Counted from the stretch's first letter, positions 1-13,132 are shown. The stretch is 64,000 nt of DNA from Gonatopus flavifemur (GCA_018340375.1 JAFFJZ010000001.1:53188001-53252000), one strand, 5' to 3'. The notes: generated by a model not told the origin, from the sequence alone. Program-made: numbers and translations.

Positions 1-980
1 GTGATGTTGAAAATTCACTCACGATGAAGTAGGGTCAAGTGGTATGAAGATGAAACACTTTCATAAACTTTTACGATTCGTTTCCCTTTTTACGAAACCA
101 AAAAGCGAGAAAGATGTACATATATATATATGTATATATACTTGTATATGATTCGTGTAAATGAAATCTGTCGTTAGGAAATAAGATACAATTTATTTCC
201 GATAATTGGATATTTGATATTCCCCTCGTACGCGCGTTAGCAAGTTTTTGTGTGATCATTCAAAAAGCGGTATATTTCACGGAGGACCTCTGAGGGTGTA
301 CTTTCTGGTTCTTTACTCACCCACGTGCTCATCTTTCACACGTTTATCGTCATGCATTCGCAAATTGTTCTCTCGACATGAAGAAGTTAATCCCACACGT
401 TTCACAACAATAACATCGCGAGTGAGTTCTGTCTCGATTATTGTGTACAGAACAATTGAAGATCGATAGGACTCGGAATAAAGGATCAACGTAAAGCATG
501 AAAATCGGTAAGATTTCCTTTGAGGCTAAGTAAATAACACGTATTGGAGGAAATACACAATTCCGAAGCGGGAATTAATTGAAATCATGACGCCGAAGGC
601 AATGACACGGTATGAAACAAGGCAAGATAATCACGTGAAGGATGCAAAGAAGCGGCAATCGATATTAACAAACCAGGCGGAGAATTCGATTGGGAGAATA
701 CGAATGGAGATTCTTCAAACAATAGCGCCTGAATTCATCGATCAAAATTCTACGCGGTATCAGGTATGTACGTGCTGCGATTATAAGTGACTATTACGAA
801 GAGTATTACGTATCCGTATGTATGAGTATCTTTCGAAGTACTTATCTACATATGTATCTAATACGTGGTCCAACTAATGATGGAACTAGTCGGGGAAAAA
901 CGCAGATCAGGTCGATATTAGTACGTTGAGACTCGATATGGAGAGAAAATTAAAGATTCCCTCTGTTCACTTGGTCAAGT
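1..980. other. AT-rich DNA without recognisable gene
   Basis: Holds a short TA/TG-rich microsatellite near 118-140 and scattered chance open frames under 75 codons. None has a recognisable motif. I see no element ends here. Confidence 0.5.
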
Positions 981-1013
981 ACTGTCCCAATGAACATTTC
1001 CCAACTCGATATT

Positions 1014-1204
1014 TCAAACATTCATTATGTTCTCTAAATGATATCGTGAAGTTCTCTGATGCATCGATTTTTGAGATCTTCTGTGATCCAAGTCAACTTT
1101 CTGATAACTTCCAGGCCTCATAAGAGAGGCATCAAAAAGATTTCAGAAATCGACGCATTACAGAACTTTATGATATCATTTAGAGAACATAATGGATGTT
1201 TGAA
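1014..1204. mobile_element. Foldback element, family FB-1 (copy 1)
   Basis: The left arm at about 1014-1080 and the right arm at about 1138-1204 are imperfect inverted copies of each other. Both contain TCTCTAAATGATATC or its complement and a CATCGATTTTT/AAATCGACGCAT block. The same arm sequence recurs at 12917-13132, so this is an interspersed family and not a chance hairpin. No coding capacity. Boundaries are approximate; weaker similarity may extend outward to about 987. Confidence 0.65.
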
Positions 1205-1373
1205 GTGTTGAGTGATAATTACTGGAATTCGCATTATATTCGATACCTCGAGGAAGGGATTGATTATCAAATGTATGGAGTATTCATAAGTAATGCTCTG
1301 AGTGCCTATTTAACGTGCGCAATAATTATTGTAATAATATATTTAGGTGAATTGTGATCCTGACCCTGGTAGA

Positions 1374-1834
1374 AATTTATCTGGGCGTCCAATTTACCAT
1401 CCACGTATTAGATGAGACCCACGTGGGGGCAACTGGACAGCAAATTTTCAGCCAATTTGACATTAGTGCACAAAAATATAGTTGGTTTATGTAGATTTTT
1501 CATGCGTCAACTGATCGTACAGTAACATTGATAGTCCATCAACGTTTCAATTTGTCACTCGGGATTATTTTATGGAAATAAATTCAAAAGCAACGTTCTT
1601 GACTGGAGATTACATGTCAAAATACAATGTTACCTCATTCATAGGTGTGATTTTACAGAGAACACATGATTTAACATTTCTAATTACCAATTTGAATAAC
1701 ATTCGAGCAATTCTCTGGGACATCTACATGGGCACAGGCTAGAAAGTGCGTTACAAAACTAGCTAGAAACCAACCTCAAATCTGGGGAAACTAGCTGGGG
1801 CCCATCTAACTCTCAATCATAATTTCTACTAGGG
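1374..1834. mobile_element. MITE-like element with CCCTRGTAGAAAT ends
   Basis: The left end reads CCCTGGTAGAAATTTAT and the right end is the complement of CCCTAGTAGAAATTAT. The interior is non-coding. The same terminus bounds the foldback at 15829-15990, which supports a family. No clear target duplication was seen. Confidence 0.45.
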
Positions 1835-1839
1835 AATAT

Positions 1840-2750
1840 CTCTTGGAGAGAATAATGAACTGGTATAATATGAAATCCAATAATACGTTTCGAAGACCAA
1901 TTTATTTCACAATCGCTACACGTAGTTCCCTCCTTATCGAGTATCTAACAATTCATCTGAACAATCTTCATTTATTCCCATCAAATTCATTGCTAAATCA
2001 ATTAGGTTTCACCGAAATTTTCAAAGGTGAATGCTCATGAGGATGTTTTATCCTCACTCATGTTTGTTTCCATTTCGCGTTTCATTTCACGACACGATAG
2101 GGTGGAAATCGCAGGTTTGTGAGAGTAATATTGAATAAATTCTGGTACAGAATGTTATTTCGGATAGCTGGTGTTGAAATTGAAAGTGAATTTCCGTTTC
2201 GAAATCTGATCCCTGTTGGATAACGATCGAAATAACGTCGCTACTTCATGAAAAAACCTTTTCTATCAAATTTATTCTTGAGACGTGATTAGCTTTTCAG
2301 TCAATATTCCTCCAGTCATGCCGCTTTTTTTATTTCTCGTGCTCTTTGAGTGACTCCCTGATATGAATGGCGTGGATGGAGTAGAAAATGTCGATCCCAT
2401 CACGTAGGTTTAGTGTATTGCAAGATGATAGTCTTCCTACCTCGTTCAGATCGTAATTTATACCAACACCTTAGTGAAGTTCCATTCGATATAAGCGTAC
2501 GTATAAGATATTTGATGTAAAAATGGAGTCTTTTTGAAAATCCAAGAGAAATATGAGAAACTCTTTGGAAGACGCTTGATTTTTCGTCGCAAATCAATAT
2601 TATTATAACAAAAAGTATGTATCATTTGACATGCACGTTGTGAATTATAGTGAATTCTCATATTATGCAAAGGGAAGAATGGTAAACAGAAATTCAGTAG
2701 CTTATCTATCTGAGAACATCTCTTAGCTTTCTTTACGAACATAAAGCGAT
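1840..2750. other. AT-rich intergenic or intronic stretch, no feature
   Basis: Overlapping short open frames on both strands, at most 94 codons, with no known motifs. I see nothing supportable. Confidence 0.4.
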
Positions 2751-2758
2751 GAGGTTTA

Positions 2759-2908
2759 CACTGTAAAAAGAGAGTCTTAATCTGTTTGCATCTTAATTTC
2801 AGACAATGCTTTTTCCATTGTGTCGGCGATTGTTTTTTCGGCTTAATTTGTTTGCATCATAGATTCAGCCATGAAATGAGCTGAATTTAAGACTTTATTC
2901 TTACAGTG
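2759..2908 (+). mobile_element. 150-bp CACTG-ended MITE, copy A
   Basis: Starts CACTGTAAAAAGAGAGTC and ends with the complementary CTTACAGTG, flanked by TA on both sides (2757-2758 and 2909-2910). A second copy, inverted and about 90% identical by eye, lies 187 bp downstream at 3096-3245. Non-coding. The ends match the CACNG group found throughout the window. Confidence 0.85.
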
Positions 2909-3095
2909 TAGGAAATAGATTTTCAGTCAAAAATTTCTGGCATTTCTTCCCTCAAAGTCAGATGCTTTGGGGCGTTTACAGTTTCATTTCGACAACTGCA
3001 GGTTCCTTGGATAGGTATATGAAAAATCTCCATATTCATAAAATGTAACATCATGCTCTTCATGAAAAACCAGAATTCTAAGAATTTATTACATA

Positions 3096-3245
3096 CACTG
3101 TGAAAAGAAAGTCTTAAATTCAGCTCATTTCATGGCTGAATCTATGATGCAAACAAATGAAGCCGAAAAAACAATCGCCGACACAATGGAAAAAGCCTTG
3201 TCTAAAATTAAGATGCAAACAGATTAGGACTTTCTTTTTACAGTG
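3096..3245 (-). mobile_element. 150-bp CACTG-ended MITE, copy B (inverted)
   Basis: Reverse-orientation copy of the element at 2759-2908, of the same length, with TA on both flanks (3094-3095 and 3246-3247). Shared internal landmarks include CAATCGCCGACACAATGG and GGCTGAATCTATGATGC. The head-to-head pair makes a 487-bp inverted structure. Confidence 0.85.
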
Positions 3246-3374
3246 TAAGAGTTACTCGATTTTGAAGAGATATTCGTATGTAAAATCAAATTTGGTAAAT
3301 ACTTTATAATAGAAAACGTAGTTCTTTCAAAGAGGTAATCCGTGGTTGTTCTTCTTCTTCCACGGAACTCGTAA

Positions 3375-3400
3375 ATAGCATTCATTCATTCATTCATCCC
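3375..3400. repeat. (ATTC)n microsatellite
   Basis: Four to five tandem ATTC units in otherwise unremarkable DNA. Confidence 0.7.
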
Positions 3401-4389
3401 ATTTTCAATGGAAGTTGAACATTTCCTCTCATTTTAGAATTTTATATTTCCCTTTTACTTTCTTCCATTAGCATTCATTTTTCTTTTCTCATCTTCTATA
3501 CCGTTGGTTCTCGAACATGCTTTGTACTTGTAGCTTGGAATATTTTCGATACATGTTATTTAAAGAAGATATTCAAAAGCAGAATTACATATCATCGTAT
3601 ATATTTCTCTTTCGATTAAAAATAACGTTGAGTTGTGTGCTTTTGTAACTCCATCTAATGTATCAACTAGTAGGGTAGACTGGATAAGGTTGTGACAGGG
3701 GGTTGGTTGTGATATTACAAATAACTGACGATGGGCTCCGTGAAAGCTCAGATCACCTGACGGGAGATGCGGTGTTCTTGCATGTAGAAATTTGTTTGTT
3801 GATTGTTCACGCAATATCACAGATGCTCAGAACGTCAGGCAGAATGTTTTCAATTTCGCGACTGAAAGTAAGTACCCTGCTCCAAAAATCCGATTTAAAC
3901 TCATTAACTCGTCAATCAGTTTTCAATCAGATTTTTGTCCGGGAATTTTCCTATTTGATCTGATTCAAATATAATCGGTTTGAATAGGAGATTTATACTT
4001 CATGAGATACCCACGCAGCACCGAATGTCCCAGCAATGTTGTCAAAATATTACATTTAGAATGTGTAATATTCTGGAAAATATCTCAAGAAGATTGTCAG
4101 AATGTCTGCAGGATGTCTCATGTCGCCACCTTTGTAACATTTTGGAGATATTCTGAAACATTGTTATAATCATTTAGGTAACATTCTGGAGACATTCTGA
4201 AGTATTGCTGTGATCATTTCAGTGATATTCTGTACGGAAAAAAATGTCACTATCACATATATTGAAAATTTAACAAGATATTACTTTGGGTTGAGAGAAA
4301 ATTTCTTCAGAATTTACTTCTACAAATGTTGAATGAGCTTGGCCAGAATCACTTGGAGTGGAAGAAAACCTGCTGCGAAGTCGATTATT

Positions 4390-4470
4390 AGAGAGTTCGC
4401 CCAGTGGGGATTGAACCCGGATTCGGCGAGTGAGAGTCAAGGCTTCTGTCACTTCAGCAAAATCTCCGAG
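4390..4470 (-). repeat. tRNA-like SINE head (Pol III A and B boxes)
   Basis: On the minus strand an A-box-like GCTGAAGTGACAGAAGCC (4441-4458) is followed by a clear B box, GGGTTCAATCCCC (4406-4418). Box spacing is shorter than in a functional tRNA and no cloverleaf stems are evident, so this reads as the head of a tRNA-derived SINE or a decayed tRNA copy. It sits inside the foldback at 3875-5396. No poly-A tail or target duplication was identified. Confidence 0.5.
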
Positions 4471-4539
4471 ATGACGATACCACTCTCAAAGTGCTATTTA
4501 TTGTAATCATCGTGATGGGAGTTTGAAGAATTCATTTCC

Positions 4540-4900
4540 GTGCAATGAAGAACAATCGATTCAGAATCTTCTGACACAAAAAATCAGTAGGTCGTGGGAG
4601 AGAGGTGTTTTTCGACCTCGACTTTGAAATTTTACAAATGGCTGAGTAAGATCGATGGGAAAACTTTGAAAATTTGTTGCCGTGGGATATAGACTAATCG
4701 ATTCAGAATCTTTTGAAATGGAGAATGATTAGCACTTGAGAGGAGCGTTTCTTGAAAAGTGCACTTCCAAAATTGACTAAGTGCTGGAACAAATTGATGA
4801 GAAACTTTCAAAAATTTGTTTCCGTGGTATATAGACCAATCGATTCAGAATCTTTTGAAATGGAAAGTGAATGGGTCGAAGGACAGGTGTTTTTTTCGAT
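4540..4900 (+). repeat. Three diverged tandem units, period 142 bp
   Basis: The anchor AATCGATTCAGAATCTT begins at 4554, 4696 and 4838, exactly 142 bp apart each time. Flanking words such as AAACTTTSAAAATTTGTT and CCGTGG also recur in phase. The array is internal to the foldback element and degenerates on both sides. Confidence 0.75.
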
Positions 4901-6109
4901 CTTGAATTGTAAATGTTATCAAGTCCTGAATCAGGTGTATGAAAATTCATTTTGCTGCATAAAATATTGCCACTGTCATATTCTCAGAATATTTCATTTG
5001 CGACAAATTTAGCATATTCCCCATCGTAGATTTTCAAAACATTACAGATCATTATGTGTGCAATGTTCCATTAGGAAGATTCTCAGAACATTTCCAATGA
5101 AATATCGTATCTGCAATATCTATAGAATCTTGTATAAGTATTTCACACAGAATGTTCTGAGCGAAATCCTGCAATATTCTAGAAATATTACTGAGACATT
5201 GGGCGCTGTGTGGGGATAATCAGGAAATTCGGATCATGTCCATTCGAATTCACTGATTATATCCCATTGAGTAGAAATTCCCTATTCAAACCGATTATAT
5301 TTGAATCAGATCAAATAGGAAAATTTCTGGACAAAAATCGGATCAATCATACTGGTTGACCAGTTGATAGGTTTGAATCGGATCTTTTGAGCAGGGAATT
5401 CAATGCTGAACTATATTCCATTTCTTGCTATCAGTGTGTATGCTATGCATATTTTCGTTCCTTTTCAACAACAACAGGCCATTAGAGATTGAATAAATGA
5501 TGGGTGTGTTTTACGAATTTTGTCCATTGTTGTGAAAAATGAAATAACTTCGAGAAACATTGACTGGGAGCGATTGTAACGCGTTCCCTGTGGTCAATTG
5601 TAACGCCAGAACTGACCTCGCACATGCCCCCTACTTTTATATTACATTTATTACTTCATTTAATTTCATTTTGTAGATGCCTCGTTCACGAAACCTTCTT
5701 ACATGAAAATTTATGAGCATATACAAAGTGGGATATCAATGCGGTCTTTATGTTCATTCTATTGCAATTTAATATATGAGACAACGAATCTCAACTGTGA
5801 TTATTTGCCAAAAAATTGTATTTTTCTATCTATTTTTCCATATTTTTTATAAATGTTACATTCGACCCCACCCCCTGTTAATACCGTTCCGAGGTTGTGG
5901 TCGGCTGTAAAATTTGAACAGACATCATAATTATTCCTGTTCTGAACCCTAATTACATTCACACAGAACGAATGCATCTACATTTGATAACCAAATATAT
6001 GTGCTACTTGAAACATTATCTAGCCTTTATCTCACTGCAATAATGAAATTTTTACAAGAGGTTGAAGTAAAAATGTTACAACCGTACCCAGTCTACCATA
6101 TTTGTCCAC

Positions 6110-9100
6110 TGGTATCAGTTAGGGGACAAATTGGATTACATTCGAATAATTCTAATGACTCCTGTGAAGTGGTACAAAAATTACTCCCGAATTTATGGTG
6201 GGTCAAATGGGTTCTCAATTTGAGAAAAATTCCTTGTTAGATTGGCTTACGAAGACCCCTAACGCATTACGTAAGCTTGGTAAGGCATCGCTTTCGTGTG
6301 TGATACCGAGGTTCCTGAGATAGGTAGAGACTGTTTGAAGTTTTTATTCGTTCGTGTCTATCGTACTAAACGGCAAGATCGCTCACGAAAATCACTCTGA
6401 ATACCCTCGTTGCGTCGTAAAAACTACTCCTTTCCCTCCCCAAAGAAAAACATGTGGGATATGGGGTGCAGGTAAAGACCCGCCAAAGGTGAAAATGATT
6501 TTATGACAGCAATCCTAAGAACATTTCCAATTTATTGACCTTTTCTTTCCATTTCTGAGCTATAAATGAAGTAATATTGTGAACATATTGCGAATAATGT
6601 AGTATCCATTCGTAGGTGAACCATGTGATGTAATATATTATACTAGAGTTATGAAATTTCACATTCAAAGAGTCAAGATGCTCATCATTGAATGATCTGC
6701 GCAATAGCAGAAACTTTTCGTGTGATTCGTTAGAAATATAATCAGCATATTGATTTTTGTTACTTTTAATCCCTGCTTTTCCTTCTCATTTTTCCACATT
6801 CGTGGTCTCTACTTCCGCTCATAGAAATTTATGAAACCACATTTTCTGGTATTTGAATTCATTTCTTACTTTCTGATTTACTTTTACGAAGATAATTTAG
6901 ATTTTCCTGTCGGTTATTTGAATTTCATACCGCGTAAAATATGTGGTGTGAAACTCGTTCGAATGTGAATATCGCAATCCAAATAACTATAAAATAATTT
7001 TATTCCTGTGATTTCAGAGACATGATTTTCATGAAAATACGATGAAATCGTATACAATTTTTAATTATGTCTTGTTATTTTGCAAATCATTATGATTCAT
7101 TATGGATATGATGATGGCTGCTGTCTTTACCAGCATTCTTGAACCATCGACAGTCCATTGAAATATCGATAATGCATCCCTGTAGAGAAGTTGTCGATAC
7201 GCAGGGTAGCGATGAAATTACATCATTATAATTGGATAAATCAATGAATGTTGATTTTCGTAACAAGGAAGTTTCATATTGCCAAAACGTTGGATAATTA
7301 TATAAAATTCATCTCATAACCGATAATCTCGAAACCAACTTGTAATTATCCTGCGAATATATTTTATTCATCAATGCCTGTATCATTTCAGCCCAGCGAG
7401 TTTTTTTTACTTTGAAAATAATTCTCTACGGGGTATAAATGCGAAATGTCACGCACTTTTGTGAACGAGAACACGTGAGAATCGTATCCGTTAGAGATGT
7501 ACATAATTTATGAGACACTCCTGAAGCGAATAGATGAATTGCTTCAACTAAATCCATGACTTCAGAATTCCATTTCGTTTTTCATTGTTTCTCTCGAGAA
7601 ATTCCTGATTCCTTTGTCCTTATAAAATTCAGCATGTTGAAAGGAAGAGGAAGCCATGGTATACGTGTCACGTATAATATACCATCACAGGTTCACATGT
7701 ACACGATTTTGTCCCAGTCTCTAAACACAAGTGCGAGAATTTGCTGTAGAGTACTCAACGTACGTTCGCGTACGGAAAAACAATGGTGTCTGCGAGCAGA
7801 AATAAAGCTGCGTTGAAAAGTTGGTGGGTTTGTGCTTCAGCCACTCATACCGTTCTGCCCTCTCTTCTTTCTTCCCTCTTTCTTTCTATCTTCCTCGTTC
7901 ATATTATTGTATGTTTGCGCGGATACAGGGTGGCAAAAAAAGTTTCAGACAAAAGTCAGGGGCTCGTCAAGATTGAAAAGGAGGATGAAATGGCATTCGT
8001 GACCGCATTGTGAACCAAACTTTCGTATTAGTCTCTAAAATGCTTTTGCATCGCGTCAGTGATTACAACATAGTACCACAGAAAACTTTCTCATTGTTTG
8101 GCATTTGGTTGTTTGAACTGTTGTTGCTACTGTTGCCAACACTCGATGAACCGCGTTTTCAACCAACATTTTACATTTATTTATTGTACCTTTGCGAATG
8201 TAAACCCCCGTTTATGATTCAAGTCCTGTTGAGTACCTCGACGACATTTCATTACACTCGCTCTTCGTAAAATCCAAAAATATTCAACAATAAAGGAATG
8301 AAGAATGGATTTCAATATGCTTCGTTAGTTTTTATCGTATTCATTTTGTCAATGCATTTTTATTTTATCGAATTAATTTGTATTTGTTCATCAATTTATT
8401 GAAAATTAGTTGTATCTTTTTCATGATTCTGTTCCAGGTGAGTTTTCAATCACGATATCTGTTCCTCGTATTGCACAGTGGTGGTGAGTTTTATAATCTC
8501 TCGAATCTACTTGAAATATATCTCCTGATTGATTTATTCCTCCTACGCATATATAATCAATTCAGGCACATGTATACGATATAATATTTTCAATAAAATG
8601 TCAATAAAATGTAAGTAAAAAAATCAAGCGGAAGAAATCGAAAGAAATGGGATCAAATAAATTTATACTGTCGGAGAAAGGAAAACAGCCTTTCATAATT
8701 CATAAGGGTTTCTCACGAAGAACACGTTGTTTCTGATCGTATTTCAAAGCATTAACTCCTGTTTCTAAAACTTCCTACACACAACATGTTATTGAGTTGT
8801 CAGTTTTATCGATGATTGAAGTTCATTTTGCATTGATCTCCTATTTTTCCTTCTTTCGACCCCAATAATTTCATATTAATTTCTTCAACGTCTTACGTTT
8901 TTGTCGGATCAAATTCATCCCCTTCTTGCTCTAAAAATAAACGAGAGAGGATATACCAATCGTTCAAAACTTACGTCATAAGTTCTCGTCCAAAAAAGGT
9001 ATCATATCTTCTTATATTACAGATCCGAACCGTATTTCAGGTATATCTGACAAAATACATACCTAAAAGTTGTATATTTATTTCGATGTATTCACACCGG

Positions 9101-12100
9101 TACCGTTCGTATTCGCGTTCGCCTCATCGAACAGCAACCGACTTTTTTCAGACATGTCCATTGGAAAAATGAAATACTACCTGCGGATACATATGGAAAT
9201 AAAAGAACGAAGAACAAAACCAGAACGTAGCGACCCTAATTGGACGTGAGTCCCATGTGCGCACAGACTTTCATTTACGGTTTGCTTTCGGTCAACGACT
9301 GCTTTTATTCTGCGACGAAATAAAATGTCTCGATAAATCTATTTCGTTGACGCAATGTATTTATACATAGTATACAGTTGGACATATTCTACAGGAAGAG
9401 AAGAGAGCATAGAGATACAAGGAGACGGAAAAAACCCTTAAAATTCATGGAGGATCGTGGAAGCGATTCGTATTTTTGTTCCAACGAATTCAGTGCTTCG
9501 TCGTTTAAAGTTACTATAAATTGAGGGTACTTTGTATTTGGTACCGAAGAAAAAAGAGGTAAAGAAACTTGTTTTTGGGAGTTTCGTTCGTATCTCATTC
9601 CATGTATTGAACGTGAAAATTAAAATATGAGGATTAAAAAGAACTTTGTTGATCGTCAGAACAGTTGGGAGGAATACGGTTAGAATTCGCGAAATTAATA
9701 ATATGTATTGTGATGGAATTGATCGTTTCATAATAACAATTATATTTCGAATTATAAAAATTTTTCAGATTTGTTTTTTATATCGAACTGTTATTCTTTC
9801 ACTCGTGCATGCGAAGTTTCATTGTTTCATACTCGTGGATTTAACGGGACGATTGTTTTTGATACTGAGTATTCGAATTGTTCATTTGGATAGATGTTTT
9901 CCGTTTGAGATTTGATCTAGGTTACACGTTGGAATCGATTTCTGATCGATGGTTTGAATGGATCACGCAAACGAGCAATGACGCATGAATGAACAAACCG
10001 TGTTCAAGTTCGAATGTAATTCTAAACAGATTTTGGGGAGCAAATCCAATCGTGACTGAATCAAATCTGATACTTCTACGAATCGTTAATATGGATTATG
10101 TGCGCTGTATGCGTTCGAGGTGAAAATACTTGTACGCTCCACCGAATTGATATCGTTGCAACTTTCAATCCATGGAATAAAACAAAAATCTAATTGAACG
10201 CATCGAGAGACGAACATCAAACGCTTTTTTTATGTACTCTTTACTTGAAACGTGCTATGCACGGTTGATAGTTGATCACAATTGATTCATTTTCAGTGAC
10301 AACCTCCTTCAAATTGAGCGTAGGTGTTTATTTTTTCTTGTTGGTCTAGGAATTCTGGCGGTAATTGATGTGATGAGGAATAATCTGTGAGTGAGCAAGG
10401 ATTGTTTTTCGGCAAAAACAGGATTTTTCAAAGGAATATTTTTGTGTACTCTGCAAGGAGGTAAAACAAGGTGTGCGAGGAAGAGGATAGCACGAAGAAT
10501 AAACATTTCCCACGAGGGAAAAAACTTTATCGTGTGGCTTTTTATTTTACTAGTTCATCTCATCTTCTCGCCTCCTCCTAGGCGCTAAACCTTCTAAATA
10601 TTCATCATGAAGTATATGTATGTACTGTCGTATATTATCTACCTCTTTCTTCGCATTCTTTATTAGTTGAAGATGAGTGGCGAATCCTCATCAAGTACAA
10701 CTAGGGATCTTCCAGTAAGGGATAATACAACGGCCGTCATTAATGGGATAACCAAAAAATGAGTACATCATTTCTGCATCATCCAATGAGTAAAACCGAA
10801 TAATCCATCGAAAATATAATATAAATCCTATACTTTGTCGTCATGTTTTCAATGAATTATTCAATTTTATCCATTGACTGACGCGCAGACTAACCCCTAT
10901 TCCATTAATGGCGGCAAGTAAGAAGCCGATTGTCTCATCCCTCATTGAAGACTCTCTAAGTACAACTGAAACAAACTGATCTAAAACAACGTCAAAATAT
11001 CTGTTTTCAAATATCTTTCTCCTACATAAACTAATTTGTTTTCATTAATTAATTGAGAACTCGGTATTACACCGGAGGAATTTTTTTTCCAGAAATTACC
11101 ATGAAATCCCAGTGAAATGAAGGAGAAGTAAAGATTCTTTCAAGTTAGAGAAAATGAGCCCTCCATGAATCACTTCGTTATTTCAAATTCCCAACAGTGT
11201 TTGGAGGATTTTGAATCTTCTGATCCACCCCATCTCGAATCCATTCAATACTCATCACGAAATAATAAGTTTTTTCTTTCACTTCTATGATAGGCTCATA
11301 TCAGTCCCTATTGCATCACAGTTTTTAATTACACTTGAACGTGTGCTTGGTGCGCAAAGGTGCTGCTGCTATGTACATTTTTACTTCACCCATTGGCGCA
11401 GATGAAGTTTTTAAAACACTGTAGAAGCGTGGAAATATACAAGAACAGGATAACTTTTTAACTGGAACATATTCATGTACCGTTGAGAGAACAAGTTAGT
11501 TATAAAAATTATAAAAAATAATCAAAATAGCTTGAAATAAATGTTCCCTGTCATTGCAGGTAGTTCTTCACTTTCTAATACCATATGTTTCACTCCAAAC
11601 CATTTGTGTACTATAAATTTCAATGAGCACAGGTCAATTTTTCTATCATCAAACACAAATTCAAAGGGGTTCGATGTTAATATTTATATTTGAAACTCGA
11701 AAAACATTTTTTTTAAATTTATTGCAACAGAAAATTGTTCATTGAACACATTCATCCCGTTTCGACAAATATTTGTTCTCTTTCATTTGAGAGATTCAAA
11801 AATATTGGGATACGAATATATATTCTTCGCATTCAAAACTGAGATAAAATGATACAAAATTCAGGATGCCATATTTGCATTATAATTAATTTCTCCTCCA
11901 GTATCGTCAGTAACGATTCGAAAATACAAAGTGTGCGTTGAAGTATGAAAATATATACGGAAATAAATTTGTCCATGATAGACTGAAATCGGTCGTAAAT
12001 TGAAAGTCGTTGGGAGTAGAATTTCCACTCTCTTTCATTTCAATATTTCAAGTAGGATTTGTGGTTCCGTATAATTCATCTGCTCATAAAATATAAAATA

Positions 12101-12880
12101 AAGTGTACGGGAGAGTTATAATCATAGAAGCGTGCATCGGAAGACAAATGGTTATTGTATTATCATTCAAATTCAGTATTGTTTATTGTTTAATTATACG
12201 TTAAAATATATGTTTGATTCGTATCGTCGCATACGTTAGGTGATAGGAAAAGCTTTGAGTTTCAAATAACAAATAGAATGGTACAGATGATCGTTGTATC
12301 CACTTAATAATCGGTTATCGATGTTTCATTGTTTCAAAAGTATTTGTCCTGGACTGATAATTCGTTAAAGTATGACAGAATGATGGGTGTAATCGATGGG
12401 AACGAAGGTTTTTGATTTACTCCAATGATATGGAATTAGGTACATGAGAATAGAACTTGGAGAAAAATTTGATGACAAAGATAACTATTTGAGTCTTGAA
12501 CAGTCATTTTGCACAGGAGTGTGGGGTCTTAGACGAACGGCGTGAATGATCACAAACTGCGATGGTAATTCCGATAATTCGATTATTTTCGATAAAAATT
12601 TTTTACAATTTTCTCACAGTTATCGCACACACAGAACGATATTTTGATTGAATTGAAGCGTTTGCCTATGGTTCGTCATAAACGATTTGGCTGCTACCAA
12701 GCCGCTAGTTTATCCTTAATGTATCAGTAAAATATGAATCTAGTAAAAACATATATATATATGGTGGTGGAATCTGAAGAATTTAATCATGTTAAATGAA
12801 ATTTATTTCTTGCAATTAAATTGTTATACGAATTGACTGACTGTTTTATGTGTTCGCTAGTGAACACGATTCATGTAAGC
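6110..12880. other. 6.8 kb without recognisable genes or elements
   Basis: AT-rich sequence with short chance frames, all under 100 codons. Slightly higher GC patches occur near 7640-7980 and 10430-10600, and a TA microsatellite lies near 12750. I found no inverted-repeat elements, in contrast to the adjacent DNA. This makes it the longest MITE-free stretch and a possible candidate for constrained intronic or intergenic sequence. Confidence 0.4.
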
Positions 12881-12916
12881 CCAGTAAACAATTTTTTGGC
12901 CAATATTGGAAACTGT

Positions 12917-13132
12917 TATAATGTTATCCGAAAGATATCAAAATGATCTCTAATGCGTCGATTTCTGCCATCTTTTTGATGTCTCCTCGAGAGTTCTACA
13001 TGCTACCTGGAAAATATCACGGATAACTCGGAGATAGCATTTAGAACTCTCAAGAAGACATCAAAAAGATGGCAGAAATCGACGCATCAGAGATCATTTT
13101 GATATCTTTCAGATAAGATTATGAAGGTTTCA
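12917..13132. mobile_element. Foldback element, family FB-1 (copy 2)
   Basis: The left arm carries ATAATGTTATCCGAAAGATA, then TAATGCGTCGATTTCTGCC and TTTTTGATGTC. The right arm repeats all of these inverted, separated by about 40 bp. It is homologous to the element at 1014-1204. Weak inverted similarity may extend out to about 12890 and 13160. Confidence 0.75.

Larger units (their letters stand above)
3875..5396. mobile_element. 1.5-kb foldback with roughly 150-bp inverted arms
   Basis: The left arm (about 3875-4040) and right arm (about 5200-5396) are inverted copies. Landmarks are CCCTGCTC at the left end, GAGCAGGG at the right end, and ATTTGATCTGATTCAAATAT with its complement. Inside the arms, CCACGCAGCAC at the left pairs with GCGCTGTGTGG at the right. 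The flanks then carry many imperfect copies of an ACATTCTGGAGA-like word. The centre holds a tRNA-like head and a three-unit tandem repeat. Non-coding. Confidence 0.7.
3672..6101. mobile_element. Outer inverted-repeat element, 2.4 kb, with nested insertion
   Basis: The left end carries GGTAGACTGG followed by GGTTGTGAC. The right end carries GTTACAACCGTACCCAGTC, which is its inverted counterpart. A second foldback (3875-5396) lies inside. A short element at 59165-59383 has related GGTTGTGACAGGGG termini, which suggests a family. No transposase frame was seen. Only the ends match, so the call is moderate. Confidence 0.4.

Noticed and set aside
3560..3963. Two overlapping 86-codon frames on opposite strands
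   Set aside because: They lie at the inverted ends of the nested elements starting at 3672 and 3875; no motif.
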